Below are positions 1 to 10,504 of a DNA stretch of 64,000 nt, piece by piece. Numbering within the stretch: the first letter of the stretch is position 1; each line of letters starts with the position of its first letter. Position numbers and translations under genes: made by a program. Below the pieces are notes generated by a model that searched no databases, was not told where the DNA came from, and saw only the letters and a list, made by a program, of their open reading frames with translations. This DNA comes from Stereocaulon alpinum (Eukaryota > Ascomycota > Lecanoromycetes > Lecanorales > Stereocaulaceae): the NCBI GenBank assembly GCA_018257865.1, contig JAEUBA010000001.1, positions 992,001 through 1,056,000 on the forward strand. The letters run 5' to 3'.

Positions 1-285
1 ACCGGCGACGTCGTCAAGATTACCAACGAGAAACGTGTGAGTCGGCATATCAAACATGTTGTTACGGAGATAGTGGCGCCGTGGGGGCCGGCGATTGAGG
101 AGAGACCGAGGGTTATGAGTCGGGAGGAGAGGTTTGAGAAGTGGAGGGTTTGGAAGGAGGGGAAGGAGGCGAGGAGGAGGGAGAGGAGGGAGATGGAGGG
201 GGTGGGGAAGGAGGAGGGGGCTAAGGCTGAGGAAGGGGAGGGGGGGAGGAAAGGGAAAGGAGGGAAGAAGGTGGAGGCGAGGTGA
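1..285 (+). CDS. MRPS17: Mitochondrial small-subunit ribosomal protein uS17m, 3' end
   Basis: Only the last 94 codons are inside the window; the reading frame is open from base 1 to the TGA at 283-285. The visible part begins TGDVVKI and continues into a HVVTEIVAPWGPAIEERP block, which is the typical end of the OB-fold of fungal mitochondrial S17 (a lone G-D-V-V strand, then xHVVxxIVAPFG). uS17m binds the small rRNA in mitochondrial ribosomes. After the core comes a tail of about 55 residues that is almost purely Arg, Lys, Glu and Gly, coded by GGA/GAG-rich DNA; basic-acidic tails occur in fungal homologues, but this one is unusually repetitive. The 5' part and any introns lie outside the window. 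The family call is fairly sure; the exact C-terminus rests on one frame through low-complexity sequence. Confidence 0.82.
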   Translation, partial: TGDVVKITNEKRVSRHIKHVVTEIVAPWGPAIEERPRVMSREERFEKWRVWKEGKEARRRERREMEGVGKEEGAKAEEGEGGRKGKGGKKVEAR

Positions 286-455
286 TAGGGGCAGAGGGGG
301 AGGGAGGGGGGGTTTTGTATCATATGGGGGATGCGTGGGGAGAGCGAGCATTTACATGGCGTTGCATTCTGTGAGGATATGGATTTGGGGTATCAGATTA
401 TTCTATTAGATCACTGTAACATTCAACAAATGTCGAATGGATAGTGACCAAATTC
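286..455. other. Short spacer: convergent ends of uS17m gene and GCD6
   Basis: 170 bases; the G-rich run of the uS17m end continues to about 315. Nothing else recognised. Confidence 0.4.
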
Positions 456-2703
456 TTAGTCACCATCCTCTTCGTCGTCCTCTTCCTCACTTTCATCCTC
501 CTCGGCCTCTTTCAGAAAGGTAACAAAGTGCTCAGTCAGCACTCTCACAGTCGCCATTTCGCCTTCCTGACTCCGCCCGTCCTCCCACCACTGCAGCACA
601 CCATCCTCTTCAATAACATCCAAGTCATAAGCCTCATTAGCCACGAACAGCAACAACTGATCACCATTCGGTCTTCCCATAGCTTCTTTCTGCACGAGCA
701 GTAGGAAGTCTACCTGATCGACTTTCTCTTCAGCTTCCGAATCGAACGTAGTTCGCTCCACTAAAGACTTGTATTTGGTTAATACGTCCTTCACAGCTTC
801 TCGCAGCGTCAGCGGCGCCGCTCCTGCGGTGTTATCCCCAGCAGTCAAGTTCGAAATCCTTTTCATGAAAGCCGCGACGACTGCTTTGCGTACTTCGTGC
901 TGGCTAGCATTGGTGGACATACGGTAGCCATTGAGTTCGAGCATAATGGTATCTGCAGGATCGCTTTTCTGTAGTCCGTCTAGGATGCTACCAGTGGCCT
1001 CCAGGTGGAAGTCTCGATTTTCTCGAGTGTCGTCGGAAGGATCGGAGCGGTAGCTGCTGCGGCGGGAAGCGTCTCGATCTGACTCTAGGTCGGCGTCTGA
1101 GGGTGCTAGGGTTGAGATAGAAGAAACTGAACTGGATGCTGAGGGATTTCGATAGATGAGGCGTGAAGAGGCAACGCTGGAGGCGTCTGAGTCGTCAGCT
1201 TCTCGATCATTGAAGTAGCCCTTCTCTCGATCTTTGATAATCTTGCTCTCCGCTGAGACCTTGGTATTTTCGGGAATCTGCGCTTCAAATGAGATCAGAG
1301 CTCCAGGTTCGATTGTACAGTGCTTCCCTATCGAAGTACCATCGGCGATGATAGCTTGTCGGATGATCGAGCCATCTTCGACGGTAACATCATCCCAAAT
1401 GTAGGCCCCCTCTATAGTAACGTTTTTGCCAATCCTGCACCTTCGCCCCACTGTGCTCCCATTAATCGTACCACCGTCTCCAACGCTGGTCCCACTGCCT
1501 ATCACACTTCTATTCACGACGGCCGCTCTTCCCAGTAAAACATCATTCTCTTGGTAGACCTTTCCTCTTCCGAAGTAATAGCTCTGCCCCGGCACCAGAT
1601 TGCTGTCCGGACAAAGTGGGTATGCCCAGCGGCCCAGGACGTCCTTGCTAACAGCGTCGTACGCCCGTAAACTCTTGACCCGCGCAGCGTACTGATCCGT
1701 CACAATATGAGTATGTATAGTCTTCCCATAAGTCTCGTAGTCCTTCAATACGCCTCTGAGAAAGCTCTTGCGCAAAGACTGGAAGTCGAAGTTGTCGCTC
1801 CACTGGGCCAATACGTCCAGCGCGCAAATATCGATATGACAGTCAATGAGATCATCCCGAACTTCGATTTCCCCATGAGAAATAAGCAACTCCGGATCCA
1901 ATGTGACGTATCTGCTTCCGCCTCTTCGTCCACCCATCTCTTCGTAGTGCAGACACCTTTCCGCAGCCGGGTCGATAACGAACACTGGTCTTGACCCTTT
2001 GCTCTTTGTTCTGTGCCCAACGCCGGCTTCCCTGAGCACCATTGTCATGATAGCATCTTTATTTCTCTCTCGGCGAGCTCGATGTTTAAGCAAGGCAGGT
2101 TCAAGGTTCATGTTCGATATTACATCGCCGGAGACGAGAAGGAAATCTCCTGTTATAACATCGAGTTGGTCTAGATTCCGCATAGCTTCGCCGACTGAGG
2201 TTGCGGTGGATTTGAGAACTTTGAGAGTGCGGAAGGGAGAGGATTTGGAGGTCCATTTCGAAGCACTGGGAAGTGCACAAGAGTCAGTATCGACACTGGA
2301 CACGATAGAGGGTGTGTTGTGCAGAAGATGGCTTACTTGATATAATCCTCAAGTTGCTCCGCATGACTCCCACAGTACACGTAGACTTCTTGGACGCCCG
2401 CGTGGGCAAGGAACTCGAGAGTGTATTCGATCAAGGGCGTGTTTGCGAGAGGTAGGAGACACTGTTAAGTTTGTATAAGCCCTATTCCAAAAGATTGGAC
2501 GAAGCAGTGTACTCTTGGGCATTTAAGTGTGAAGGGTACAAATCGGGTCTCGAAGGAATCAGCAAGAACCTACAAGTATGCTGTGAGCGTGAGTCTTCCA
2601 GTTGGACAATACACGCACTGACGACTGCTTGCAAGGATTCTTCTCTCTGCTCTTCTTGCGGCTTCTGTTTAGCCTTGGCAGCTTTAGGGTTCTTGGGTGG
2701 CAT
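456..2703 (-). CDS. GCD6: Translation initiation factor eIF2B, epsilon subunit (GEF catalytic subunit)
   Basis: Four exons: 2703-2623, 2569-2513, 2461-2337, 2265-456; 690 residues, phases consistent. eIF2B-epsilon is the catalytic part of the exchange factor that reloads eIF2 with GTP, and it acts in the cytosol. Exons 1-3 encode a Lys-rich start, then SLQAVVLADSFETRF and LPLANTPLIEYTLEFLA, the nucleotidyltransferase-like domain. The middle carries hexapeptide repeats of the left-handed beta helix (for example GSGTSVGDG, GRRCRIGKNVTIEG). The C-terminal W2/HEAT domain has the aromatic-acidic end expected for binding eIF2-beta (QWWED, then an acidic tail EEEDDEEDGD). A Ser-rich acidic linker of about 100 residues separates the helix from W2. 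The N-terminal exons are short and easily missed: a single-frame view would start wrongly at 2303, inside the third intron. Length fits the family (yeast about 712). Confidence 0.95.
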
Positions 2704-3397
2704 GGTTGCGAGGGCTCTTCTGGATCTGGCTCTACAATGCAGTGTGCATTACTGAAGTGATTCAGATTGTGGGATTGGGAAAAGTCAGTCCGGCAGCAGA
2801 TGAGACACTGACAGTCTGACACAAGGCTAAAAGACACTCGCTTCGGTTACCTTAGGGCCGCACGTTTTTAGTGCGATACGGTATCAAAAGAGATGAGGTC
2901 TAGATTCATGACGGCTGAAAAGGAACAAGGCCGCTCTTTACGAAGTCTAGATTCACTAAGAGCTCGGTCTAGAATATAAGGCAACCGCCAATAATTACTA
3001 CTTATTCCCAATCATCCCCCCATTTCCTTTTCTTTAACATGCTGTCGCACGTAATGATTCAAGTCGCTGATATTTATAACCGAACTCGTACTGCTGTATC
3101 GCTTGTCCTACTTACAACCCTACAGCACAACCGCCTTAATGAGCTAACATTATCAGGCTGGAAGCTGCCTGTCCAATCTGTGAACGGAAACTCCCTCAAG
3201 ACAGCGCGCCACGCTCCTCGAGTGGTACGCGGCAACATTGAGAATAAACGTATTCCTCCCCTTCGTATGTCGAACATACGCCATGTATGACACTGGTGCG
3301 TGAAACATATTTGGAACCTGCCATATCTTCAAGCTAGTGTCGACGGAAAATTGGAAAACGTTGTCAAGAAAACGTAAAGCAACGAGCTCGCGATACA
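2704..3397. other. Spacer: GCD6 upstream region and SKN7 3' end
   Basis: No coding frame here has family-like composition. It must hold the GCD6 promoter and the SKN7 3' end, since both genes are on the minus strand. Three TCTAGA hexamers fall within about 80 bases near 2890-2975, two of them in the longer string GTCTAGATTCA; no known function is assigned. The small frames on both strands have no recognisable motif. Confidence 0.5.
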
Positions 3398-5576
3398 TCA
3401 TCGCGGTCTTGTCATGGGTTGCATCCCCATAGGGTTGGCCTGGTCGTACATCCGCTGTCGTTTTGAGTCATTGGAAATATCGTCACTTCCTATCTCGGAA
3501 ATCTGTCTTCGATGCTGCATCTGCCGTGGAGCACCCATCTCTGTGTGAGGAGGCTGGTATTGTACAGGACTCTGTTCTTGCCCAAATCCCGAATGCATTG
3601 GGTGCATATATTGATGAGGAGGTGCAGCTTGCGTAGGAGAGATGCCGGAAAATTGTCCGGGAGATTGCCAATTCGAAATAGTCGAAGGTGATTGCGTTGG
3701 AGAACTTTCGTCTTTCAATGAGTGCCCTCCTGAGCTTTGAGTGATGGACGCTCCTGGATGTTGCGCCATCGGTTCCATGCCGTCCGGTATCTGCTTCAGA
3801 TGGCCTAGATGTTTCTCAAGCATATTCAAGAGGCCATCTCTTGTGAATGGCTTGGGTAAAACATCGTTCATGCCTGCCCTCTGGTCAGTGGCAGTATTCT
3901 AACGACGAGCAGCTAACGTACCGTGTTGGAAATACATAGAGATGTCATCGCTGCGGATATTCGAAGTCATAGCTATAATTGGAGTGTGATCGAATTGCCG
4001 GATCAGATGGCATGCCGAGACACCATCGAGGTTTGGCATTATGATATCCATCAGGACCAAATCATATTTCGATCCTGCGTTCATTTTGTTGACGGCTTCC
4101 AACCCATCAAACTAAGAACGTTAGCGCTTGAGAAGAGGTGGGTTTGGGCATTAATTACCGCACTGTCAATCGCGCACCGGAAAGAATACAAGAATTTACT
4201 TCCAATCCTTCGACATGTCTGGTCGTCCTCAACAAGCAAGATCTGGGGAGCCCTGACCCAACCCGGATCAACTTGTGTGCTTTTCTTCCGCCCAGCTGGC
4301 GCAGCTACTCTTGGGTCTACTATCTCGTCCTTTGAAGGCATGGGATATGGAATGTTGTGAATGTGTTCGCTATACATTGGATCGATACCGTTGGTCTGTC
4401 CGACGGGATAGACTACAGCGTCCTGTTCACCATGGAGTTTGGCGTATCCCATCGATGAGCTCGAGCCGGCAGATGTTGGTGCTCTTGGATGGCGACCATC
4501 AGGAGGCGGAGTGGATATCGTCCCATTCCGGTTGTGTACCTCGGACATGTGCTCCAGGTTTTTATAGTTCAACTGGACGTCTGCACTCATCTCATGCAGT
4601 AGCTTCGATGCATTCTGCAGGGGGGAAGCCGGCTCGTCCTCCAAGGGTGATATCTGCTGTTGCGCAGGATCCGCACTGGCTGATGGCGCCGCATTCTCCT
4701 CCGTATTCGCGAACGGACCTCCAATCTTGCTGTCTCTCCTTTGCCGCGCATCTACTGAATGCAGGTAGCTCATAACGTTTTGCATAACATGTTCGTGGTT
4801 GACCACAGTCTTTTGCACTCCTATCAGCTCCTGCGTGAGTATAGAGTTGTGTATGTTCAGCTCTTCATATCGTTGCTGGAGCTGTTGGAGTTGTTGTTGG
4901 GTGGCTACCAACTGAGTATTGACAAGATCCATCTGCTGTGTTGGAACCGCTTCGTCGACGACCTGGGGCGGCTTCCTTGGCGCTGGGGCCTTCCGACGGA
5001 TGTTATCCAAAGAATCCTTGTTGTTAGCCTTGAATTCGGGATGCTTGAACTCCCAAGCCTATGGTCGTCAGCCATACCGTCGGTGCAAAGGCGTTCGTGG
5101 TCCACTTACGCCTGAGCCATATGGGGAGTGTCCGGTCTCTTCATTATTGTGCCGCACCTTATGGAAATCGTACTTGTTGAGCTGGCGCACAAAGCTTGCG
5201 AAGTTGCTGTGTTTGAAGTGCTTTGGGAGGATTGATTTGGTAAATCTTTCGTTCTGCGAAGGAGGTTAGGAAGCGCAATCGCAGCCAGCCTGATCCTAAC
5301 GTGTCACACCTCAAGCACTACAAAGCTTCCGCCATCATCGCCCCATCGAACAACTTGCGAGTATGAAGGGTCTTCCAGCATCCTGTTGAAGAGATTAGCT
5401 TGATTATCTCGTGGTGACTATGGTAGGTGGCGGAATGGTGTGCATACTTGTAGAGCTTTCGGACCTGCAAAGTTGTGAGCAAGTCGTCATTGTGCCGTGC
5501 ATTAGGAGAAGGAACTTACAAAGTCACTCGAACTGTTCGCGCTGCCACCGCCGCCCATGGCCTGATCGCGATCCAT
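3398..5576 (-). CDS. SKN7: SKN7-type response regulator with HSF DNA-binding domain
   Basis: Seven exons: 5576-5520, 5464-5448, 5382-5310, 5253-5110, 5058-4159, 4111-3922, 3873-3398; 618 residues, all phases close. SKN7 is a nuclear transcription factor and final acceptor of a multistep phosphorelay (osmotic, cell-wall, oxidative stress). Residues about 20-125 form the HSF-type DNA-binding domain (VVRWGDDGGSFVV, FVRQLNKYDFHKV, WEFKHPEFK). A Gln-rich coiled coil follows (about 135-195), then a Ser/Pro linker. The receiver domain starts near residue 369 (ILLVEDD, acidic pocket), with phosphoacceptor Asp419 in LVLMDIIMP and the conserved Lys in LPKPF. The tail is Gln/Pro/Met-rich. Exon 2 is only 17 bases, but it restores VRKLYK exactly. 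The start ATG at 5576 gives a short Gly/Ser leader; the second ATG, six codons later, is also possible. The gene lies head to head with a peroxiredoxin gene. Confidence 0.96.
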
Positions 5577-6704
5577 ACTGTCGTCGAAGCGCATTGAAAG
5601 TAGAAGGGATGTGTTAGAGATTGAAGACGAATTATGAATGGGTGGTGGTTACAAGCCCACTCGGTCATTGAGCGGCGGATTTTTTAGACTCGAAAGCTAG
5701 GCACATCGCGGGGAAGTAGCCCGTAGGAAGCCCTAAGATCCTTTCACTCTTCACAATCTACAATGCCATAATATAATAATTCTTTGTTTACATTACATGG
5801 GGTTCGGAGTTGACATGTTTGACATGCCCAAGTCAAAAGCCGTTGCCATTAACTGTGACAGTCATAGCTTCTTGAGGCTTGGAAAAATAGACTGCGTTTG
5901 GCGGGCCCCTCTCCGCACACACGGGTGGCTTCAATACCAGCACCACGATTGTGGAATATACTTGTGCGACTAAATGATCTGTCTCATGCCCGATGTCCCA
6001 ACCATGCATGCAACGTCCAGACCTGCGTACATATGCGCAAAAGCTGCGAGATAAAAGCACACTCGCGTTTACCCACACTACCCTATTCGCCTTGCGTACA
6101 TATCCAGGGCCTCCTCCTCAACCCGTACCAGATCTGAGTCAGTAATCCAAACAGATGATGATCGCGGCTTTCAGGCCACTAACGCATTCTAGCGACACTG
6201 TAAATTGCTGGTAACAAGCGACTGGTAATAATGCTCAGTGGTTCGGTTTCCGTGCATATGTGGGCCAAGCACTTATCAATCCGTTGGATGCCCAATTTGT
6301 GCATTCATCTCGGATCTTTGCCCCTTTTGGACGTCGAGTGCGTGCCAGGTGGGATGTCAGCGAAGCTAGGGCCGCCCATGGCCTGAAGAGGCCCGATCTG
6401 ATGGGTACAAGTAATCTCGATGGCGCATAAGCTCGCTAATAATATTAGTATTACGGGATCGCTTCCCCAGGAGCCTCCCGACGCCCTTGCCCCGAAAAAG
6501 ATGTCTGTAAGGTAAGTTAGTCGAGATAGGGTAGTACTGTAGTACTGTAGTACTGTAGTGCTGGACGTAGTGCCTTATCCCCGGGTAATACCTGAGATAA
6601 ACCCCGCGTGTCATCATCCCGCCAGCAACCACACAATTTTCACCTTCCCGGACAACAAACCTCTCAGCATCTCACACTAGTTACTACCACTCACAACCTC
6701 GTCT
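5577..6704. promoter_or_regulatory. Shared upstream region of SKN7 (-) and peroxiredoxin (+)
   Basis: This 1.1-kb divergent intergenic region must contain both promoters. Directly visible: three GGCC tetranucleotides exactly 10 bases apart (6370, 6380, 6390), one helical turn, and an 8-base unit TAGTACTG repeated three times in tandem (about 6532-6555), 150-170 bases before the peroxiredoxin start. Skn7 binds GGCC-containing sites in other fungi, so the spaced GGCC set is a plausible binding array; this is inference. No exact TTACTAA Yap1 site was found, only a near match TTACTAC at about 6681. No coding frame is convincing. Confidence 0.45.
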
Positions 6705-7592
6705 ATGCTCACTTCTCGAAACTTTGCTCGTGTCATCCCTCGTACTACCCCTCTAGCTACATACCGACGTCAGAATTTCCACGCTACCGCTGCAGCCATG
6801 GTCCAGGTCGGCGACAAAATCCCTGATGTCGAGCTTGTCGAGGGCGGTCCTGGCACCAAGGTGAACTTGGCCAAGGAGCTCAAGGGCAAGGGTCTTATCA
6901 TCGGTGTTCCTGCAGCTTTCAGTATGTACCTATCAATGATAATCATCTCTCTCACAAGCCTGCTGTCAACATCGTTACCTAGTATCGTGATCTTCTATCA
7001 ACAGAGCTTACCGATCATCAGGCCCTGGATGCTCTACCAACCACATCCCCGGTTACATGAACTCCGATAAGCTCAAGGATGCTGGTCAAGTCTTTGTCGT
7101 CTCTGTCAATGATGCCTTCGTGTAAGTCTCCTCAGCCAGAGCCCCGTGCTGCTTCTGCTCCATTGAGCTCTAATCAACACAGCTGACCATTCAACAGCAT
7201 GAAAGCCTGGGGTGCTACACTCGATCCTACCTCCAAGACCAATGTATGTCACAGCCAACCGACCTTCCCCTCTTCACTCAATAGCATCAGCCTATCAAAG
7301 TTAACCCACAAACACAGATCCGCTTTTTGGGCGATCCCTCGGGTCAATTCACCAAGGACCTCGACCTCTCCTTTGATAGCGCTGCTATCTTCGGCAACAA
7401 TCGTAGCAAGCGTTACGCTCTGGTCGTTGAGGACGGCAAAGTCAAGTCTGTTCACGTCGAGCCTGACAACACCGGAGTGAACGGTATGCAATCGCTTCAT
7501 TGACATCGTACACTGCAGATTTCTATCTGATGACCGTATGCTAATACATGAAAACAGAGTCCGCCGCCGAGAAGGTCCTCGCAAACCTTTAA
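6705..7592 (+). CDS. PRX5: Type-5 (Prx5/PMP20-like) peroxiredoxin
   Basis: Five exons: 6705-6921, 7022-7121, 7198-7243, 7318-7483, 7558-7592; 187 residues, phases close. It reduces hydrogen peroxide and alkyl peroxides with thiols. The motif around the peroxidatic cysteine, PGCSTNHIPGY (Cys76), is rebuilt exactly across the first intron; the GDPSGQFTKDLDL and NNRSKRYALVVEDGKV blocks are typical of the Prx5 branch. Residues 1-31 are Arg/Thr/Ser-rich without acidic residues, which looks like a mitochondrial presequence. A second in-frame ATG at 6798 (MVQVGDKIPDV) starts where most cytosolic or peroxisomal family members start and has a strong context (GCAGCCATGG), so two forms are likely. The end ANL is not a clear peroxisomal signal. 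Head to head with SKN7, tail to tail with NIF3. Confidence 0.94.
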
Positions 7593-7788
7593 GGTACAGG
7601 ACATGAATGTCGTGACCGTGAGGAATGGGAGGCATTGTGTTAGACGTTAGAGAAGGGTATCATGTACGTATGTCGGCATGCCCACGCAGTGGCTCAATCA
7701 TTACCCACCAAAAGACAAGAAAAATCGCACGCAAGGAAAGACAGAGCATAGATAGATACCCAAGAAGTGGCAAAAGCTTTCCGAACCA

Positions 7789-9333
7789 TCATCCACCACC
7801 GTCCTCTTCCTCACCCTTACCGCTAGAAAGCGGCCTCCCAACCTGCGGACTGTTCTGCAGAATCACGATGCCGAAGGGATCCCTGTCCACCTCACTGCAC
7901 TCCACCAACACGTCCTCATCCCTCAAAGCATCATGCCAATCATCTGCTAGATCCCACTCCTCGTCAACCTCCCCCTTCACCTCTCCTCTCACCTTCTTCC
8001 ATTCCTCTTTCAACACCTTTGTCAACTTTGCCTTCAGCACACTCCCAAGGAATCCTCTTTCAGTATTACTATGGAAAAGCGTAACCACGCATTTCCCCTT
8101 CTCTGTCGCAGCAAGCGCGTCATGATGGCTCAGCTCTCCTGTGAAAAGCAGATCCGCATCTACGTTCTTCAGCACCTCATGCCCACTCCCTGCACAGATA
8201 CCCACGCTCCGTATCATAATATCCTCGACCTGTCTTGTCTGCGGGATAGCAACTGGGAATCCTTTGGGCGAACCGACGCCTTCAGCTATGCGTTCGATGA
8301 GGTGGGTGAGTGGTTGGGGTTGGTGGAACTTGATTAGACGGCCCATGCCTGCGTCCTCGAAGCCTTCCACATTCGTCACAGGATGTATGACGCTTCGCGA
8401 ATGATCGAGTGCTGAAGGAGCAAGATCTGTTTTCTCTAGTTCAGCGGGCTTGGGATATGTAGGTTTGGAGTACGTGCTTTGACGTGGGTTCATGGACGGT
8501 CGCTTTTGGGGCCCCTTGGTAGGTTTCTGTGTCTTCTTGTCAGGTGTTGGGGTCGAGTCCCCATTGCTGTCAGCTTGTTTTTCGCCGTCTTCATTGGAAC
8601 GGTCATGCGGAGGATTCTTTTCGCCTTCTTCGAGGACGGGCGCTTCTTCCTCCTCTGCTTTTGCTGCTGTGTGTGTCTCTGGTTCGTGAGGGCCTGGAAG
8701 AGTACCAGTGACAATGTCTGCGAGCCAGTCGCCTAGGCCGCCCGGGGCTGCATCGACGGCTGTGTGGGGACTGTAGACGCTTATACCCTCGAGCGCAAGT
8801 CGAAGGAGGGACTGCTGTTGTGATTCTGCGAGCGTAAGAGACTTGAGGCCTCTAAATATGATTGGATCTGGGGCCAGTCAGATAACTTGACGTCCAGGAG
8901 GGTTGGTTCGCATACGATACGCGACAACAACACAATCCTTCCTCTCAATCGCTTCATCCGCAACAGCTTTCGTAAGATCGATGGTCAGCAGCACCGAATT
9001 CATCTGCCGCCGTATCGGATCGAAAGGCGCTTCCAGAAGCACTTTTCCACCTATTAGCTCCCTATATCCCCTAAATCTCCAACAATCAACTCACATCCAG
9101 TATTATCAAAACTCTTATCCGCCAACTCCTCCGGATACCTAAAGTAAACAAACCCCCCATCAGCAAAAAAACCTCCCCCCCAAACCCCCCCAAAACAAAA
9201 CCCCAAAAAACTCCACTCACAACCTCCTCATAGCCCTAACCACCGCCCCCGTAAACGGACTCGCCCTATCAGTCGTATAAGTACTCATTTTCCCAGAAGT
9301 CAATGTAAAACCTCTACGAAACATAGAAGCCAT
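7789..9333 (-). CDS. NIF3: NIF3 family protein (DUF34, metal-binding)
   Basis: Five exons encoded right to left: 9333-9221, 9138-9095, 9050-8916 and 8867-7789, i.e. four coding segments with three introns; 456 residues, phases close. Family blocks in order: PEELADKSFDNTG, APFDPIRRQMNSVLLTIDLT, CVVVAYHPIIFRGLKSL (metal-binding His), and in the C-terminal half VDADLLFTGELSHHDALAA (second metal site) with GICAGSGHEVL before it. Family members are conserved in all domains of life; their reaction is unsettled. Here the two halves are separated by about 110 residues of Glu/Lys/Pro/Ser-rich low-complexity sequence, making the protein much longer than the yeast form (288 residues). The first ATG (9333) begins an Arg-rich leader; a second ATG lies three codons on. 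The last 15 residues are Gly/Glu-rich. Tail to tail with the peroxiredoxin gene, head to head with the BolA gene. Confidence 0.92.
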
Positions 9334-9633
9334 CCAAAAAGATCACCAAGAAACGATGGGGGCAGATCCCGATCCAGGCTTTTCGTGGCTGGTACGTAGC
9401 GGGCGCGCGGGGAAGGGGCGGGCTAGGGTTTGGAAAAAAAAACCGGTTCTGTGGCGCGTTTTCGTGGTGCGGGTCGATTTGAGATCGATCCGCCTAAATC
9501 CCAACTAACCTACCGTAATGAGATGAGATGGCGTCATGGGGTAGAATACCGGAGGTAGATTCGACGTTTCAATTCATTTCGTTTCAGAGATCTCAAGTCT
9601 CAAAATAATCACCGCCTACTGTTTTATACACAC
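9334..9633. other. Spacer: divergent promoter of NIF3 (-) and BolA-like gene (+)
   Basis: A 300-base divergent region. An A8 run and GGGCGCGCGGGG sit near 9400-9440; GAGATGAGATGG is near 9520. Nothing else was recognised. Confidence 0.4.
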
Positions 9634-10112
9634 ATGCAGCGCCTCCTCGCCCTCCCTCGGCTCCGCACAGCTCCCTCACCCCTCATAATCATACCCCGAC
9701 CCGCGTTCCCCTCCACCCACTACGCCAAGATGTCCTCCTCCTCCTCCACACCCGCCACAGCAGCATCATCATCACCACCCACCACCACCGCCCCCTCCCC
9801 CTCAACCATAACACCCACCTCCCTCTCCACAACCCTAACAGAAAAACTAGAAGCCAGCCACGTAGACATAGAAGACACATCCGGTACTCCCCCTTCCCCC
9901 TCTTCCCCCTCTCACACCACTAACCCCCTCCCCCCTTAGGCGGCTGCGGCCAGTCCTTCCACGCAATAATCGTATCGCCCCTCTTCTCTCAAAAAACCTC
10001 CCTCGCGCGTCATCGCCTCGTTAATGCTGCGCTCAAGGCTGAGATAGCGTCTATTCATGCTTGGACGCCGAAATGTTTTACGCCTGAGGAGTGGGAGAAG
10101 AGGGGGGGATGA
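9634..10112 (+). CDS. BolA-like protein, probably mitochondrial
   Basis: Two exons: 9634-9883 and 9940-10112; 140 residues. The core starts at about residue 68 with LTEKLEASHVDIEDTSGGCGQSF and continues with HAIIVSPLF, SLARHRLVNAAL, IHAWTPKCFTPEEW, the complete BolA fold. BolA proteins work with monothiol glutaredoxins in handling Fe-S clusters; the conserved His in RHRLVN and the Cys in GGCG are cluster-ligand candidates. The intron splits the codon before GGCG. Residues 1-32 are rich in Arg, Leu and Pro with no acidic residue, as in a mitochondrial presequence; a second in-frame ATG at 9730 would give a cytosolic form starting with a Ser/Thr/Pro-rich stretch. Whether it is the BOL1 or BOL3 orthologue cannot be settled from sequence alone. 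Confidence 0.93.
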
Positions 10113-10504
10113 TGGGTTGGTGAGGGGGGGAGGGGAGGGGAGGGGATGTTGGGGATGGAGGGGAAAGAAGGGGCGTTTGATGCATGGCTTGGAGTTAAAG
10201 GGTTGTATATATTGAACAATGGGGAACGTGCTGTCTCGATGTGCATTTTGCGGGTTGAAATCTCAACGGAGTTCTCGAATTGCAGGGACCAACAGCCGAG
10301 TCTTTCCTTCTCTTTCGTGATGGACAAGCTGATGTGAGCATACGTGTTTGGTAGAGATCTCTTCGATCTTACCATTGTTACTGGGCCTTCGGAATGGCAA
10401 GTATCCAAAAGAACGTAGGAACACAGGATTTGCAGCTTGAACATCAAACCGAAAAGCATAGAATGAGTGTCAACAACCGTATCAAGGGACGGCTCATTGG
10501 CTAT
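10113..10504. other. Spacer: convergent 3' ends of BolA-like gene and TPS1
   Basis: The first 40 bases are G-rich (GGGGGG runs from 10117). No coding frame with recognisable motifs was seen. Confidence 0.4.

Noticed and set aside
130..320. G-rich stretch as a regulatory G-quadruplex region
   Set aside because: It is the coding low-complexity tail of the uS17m gene; G-runs follow from Gly/Glu/Arg codons, so no separate function is claimed.
1999..2340. Plus-strand frames over GCD6
   Set aside because: Shadows of the GCD6 exons on the other strand.
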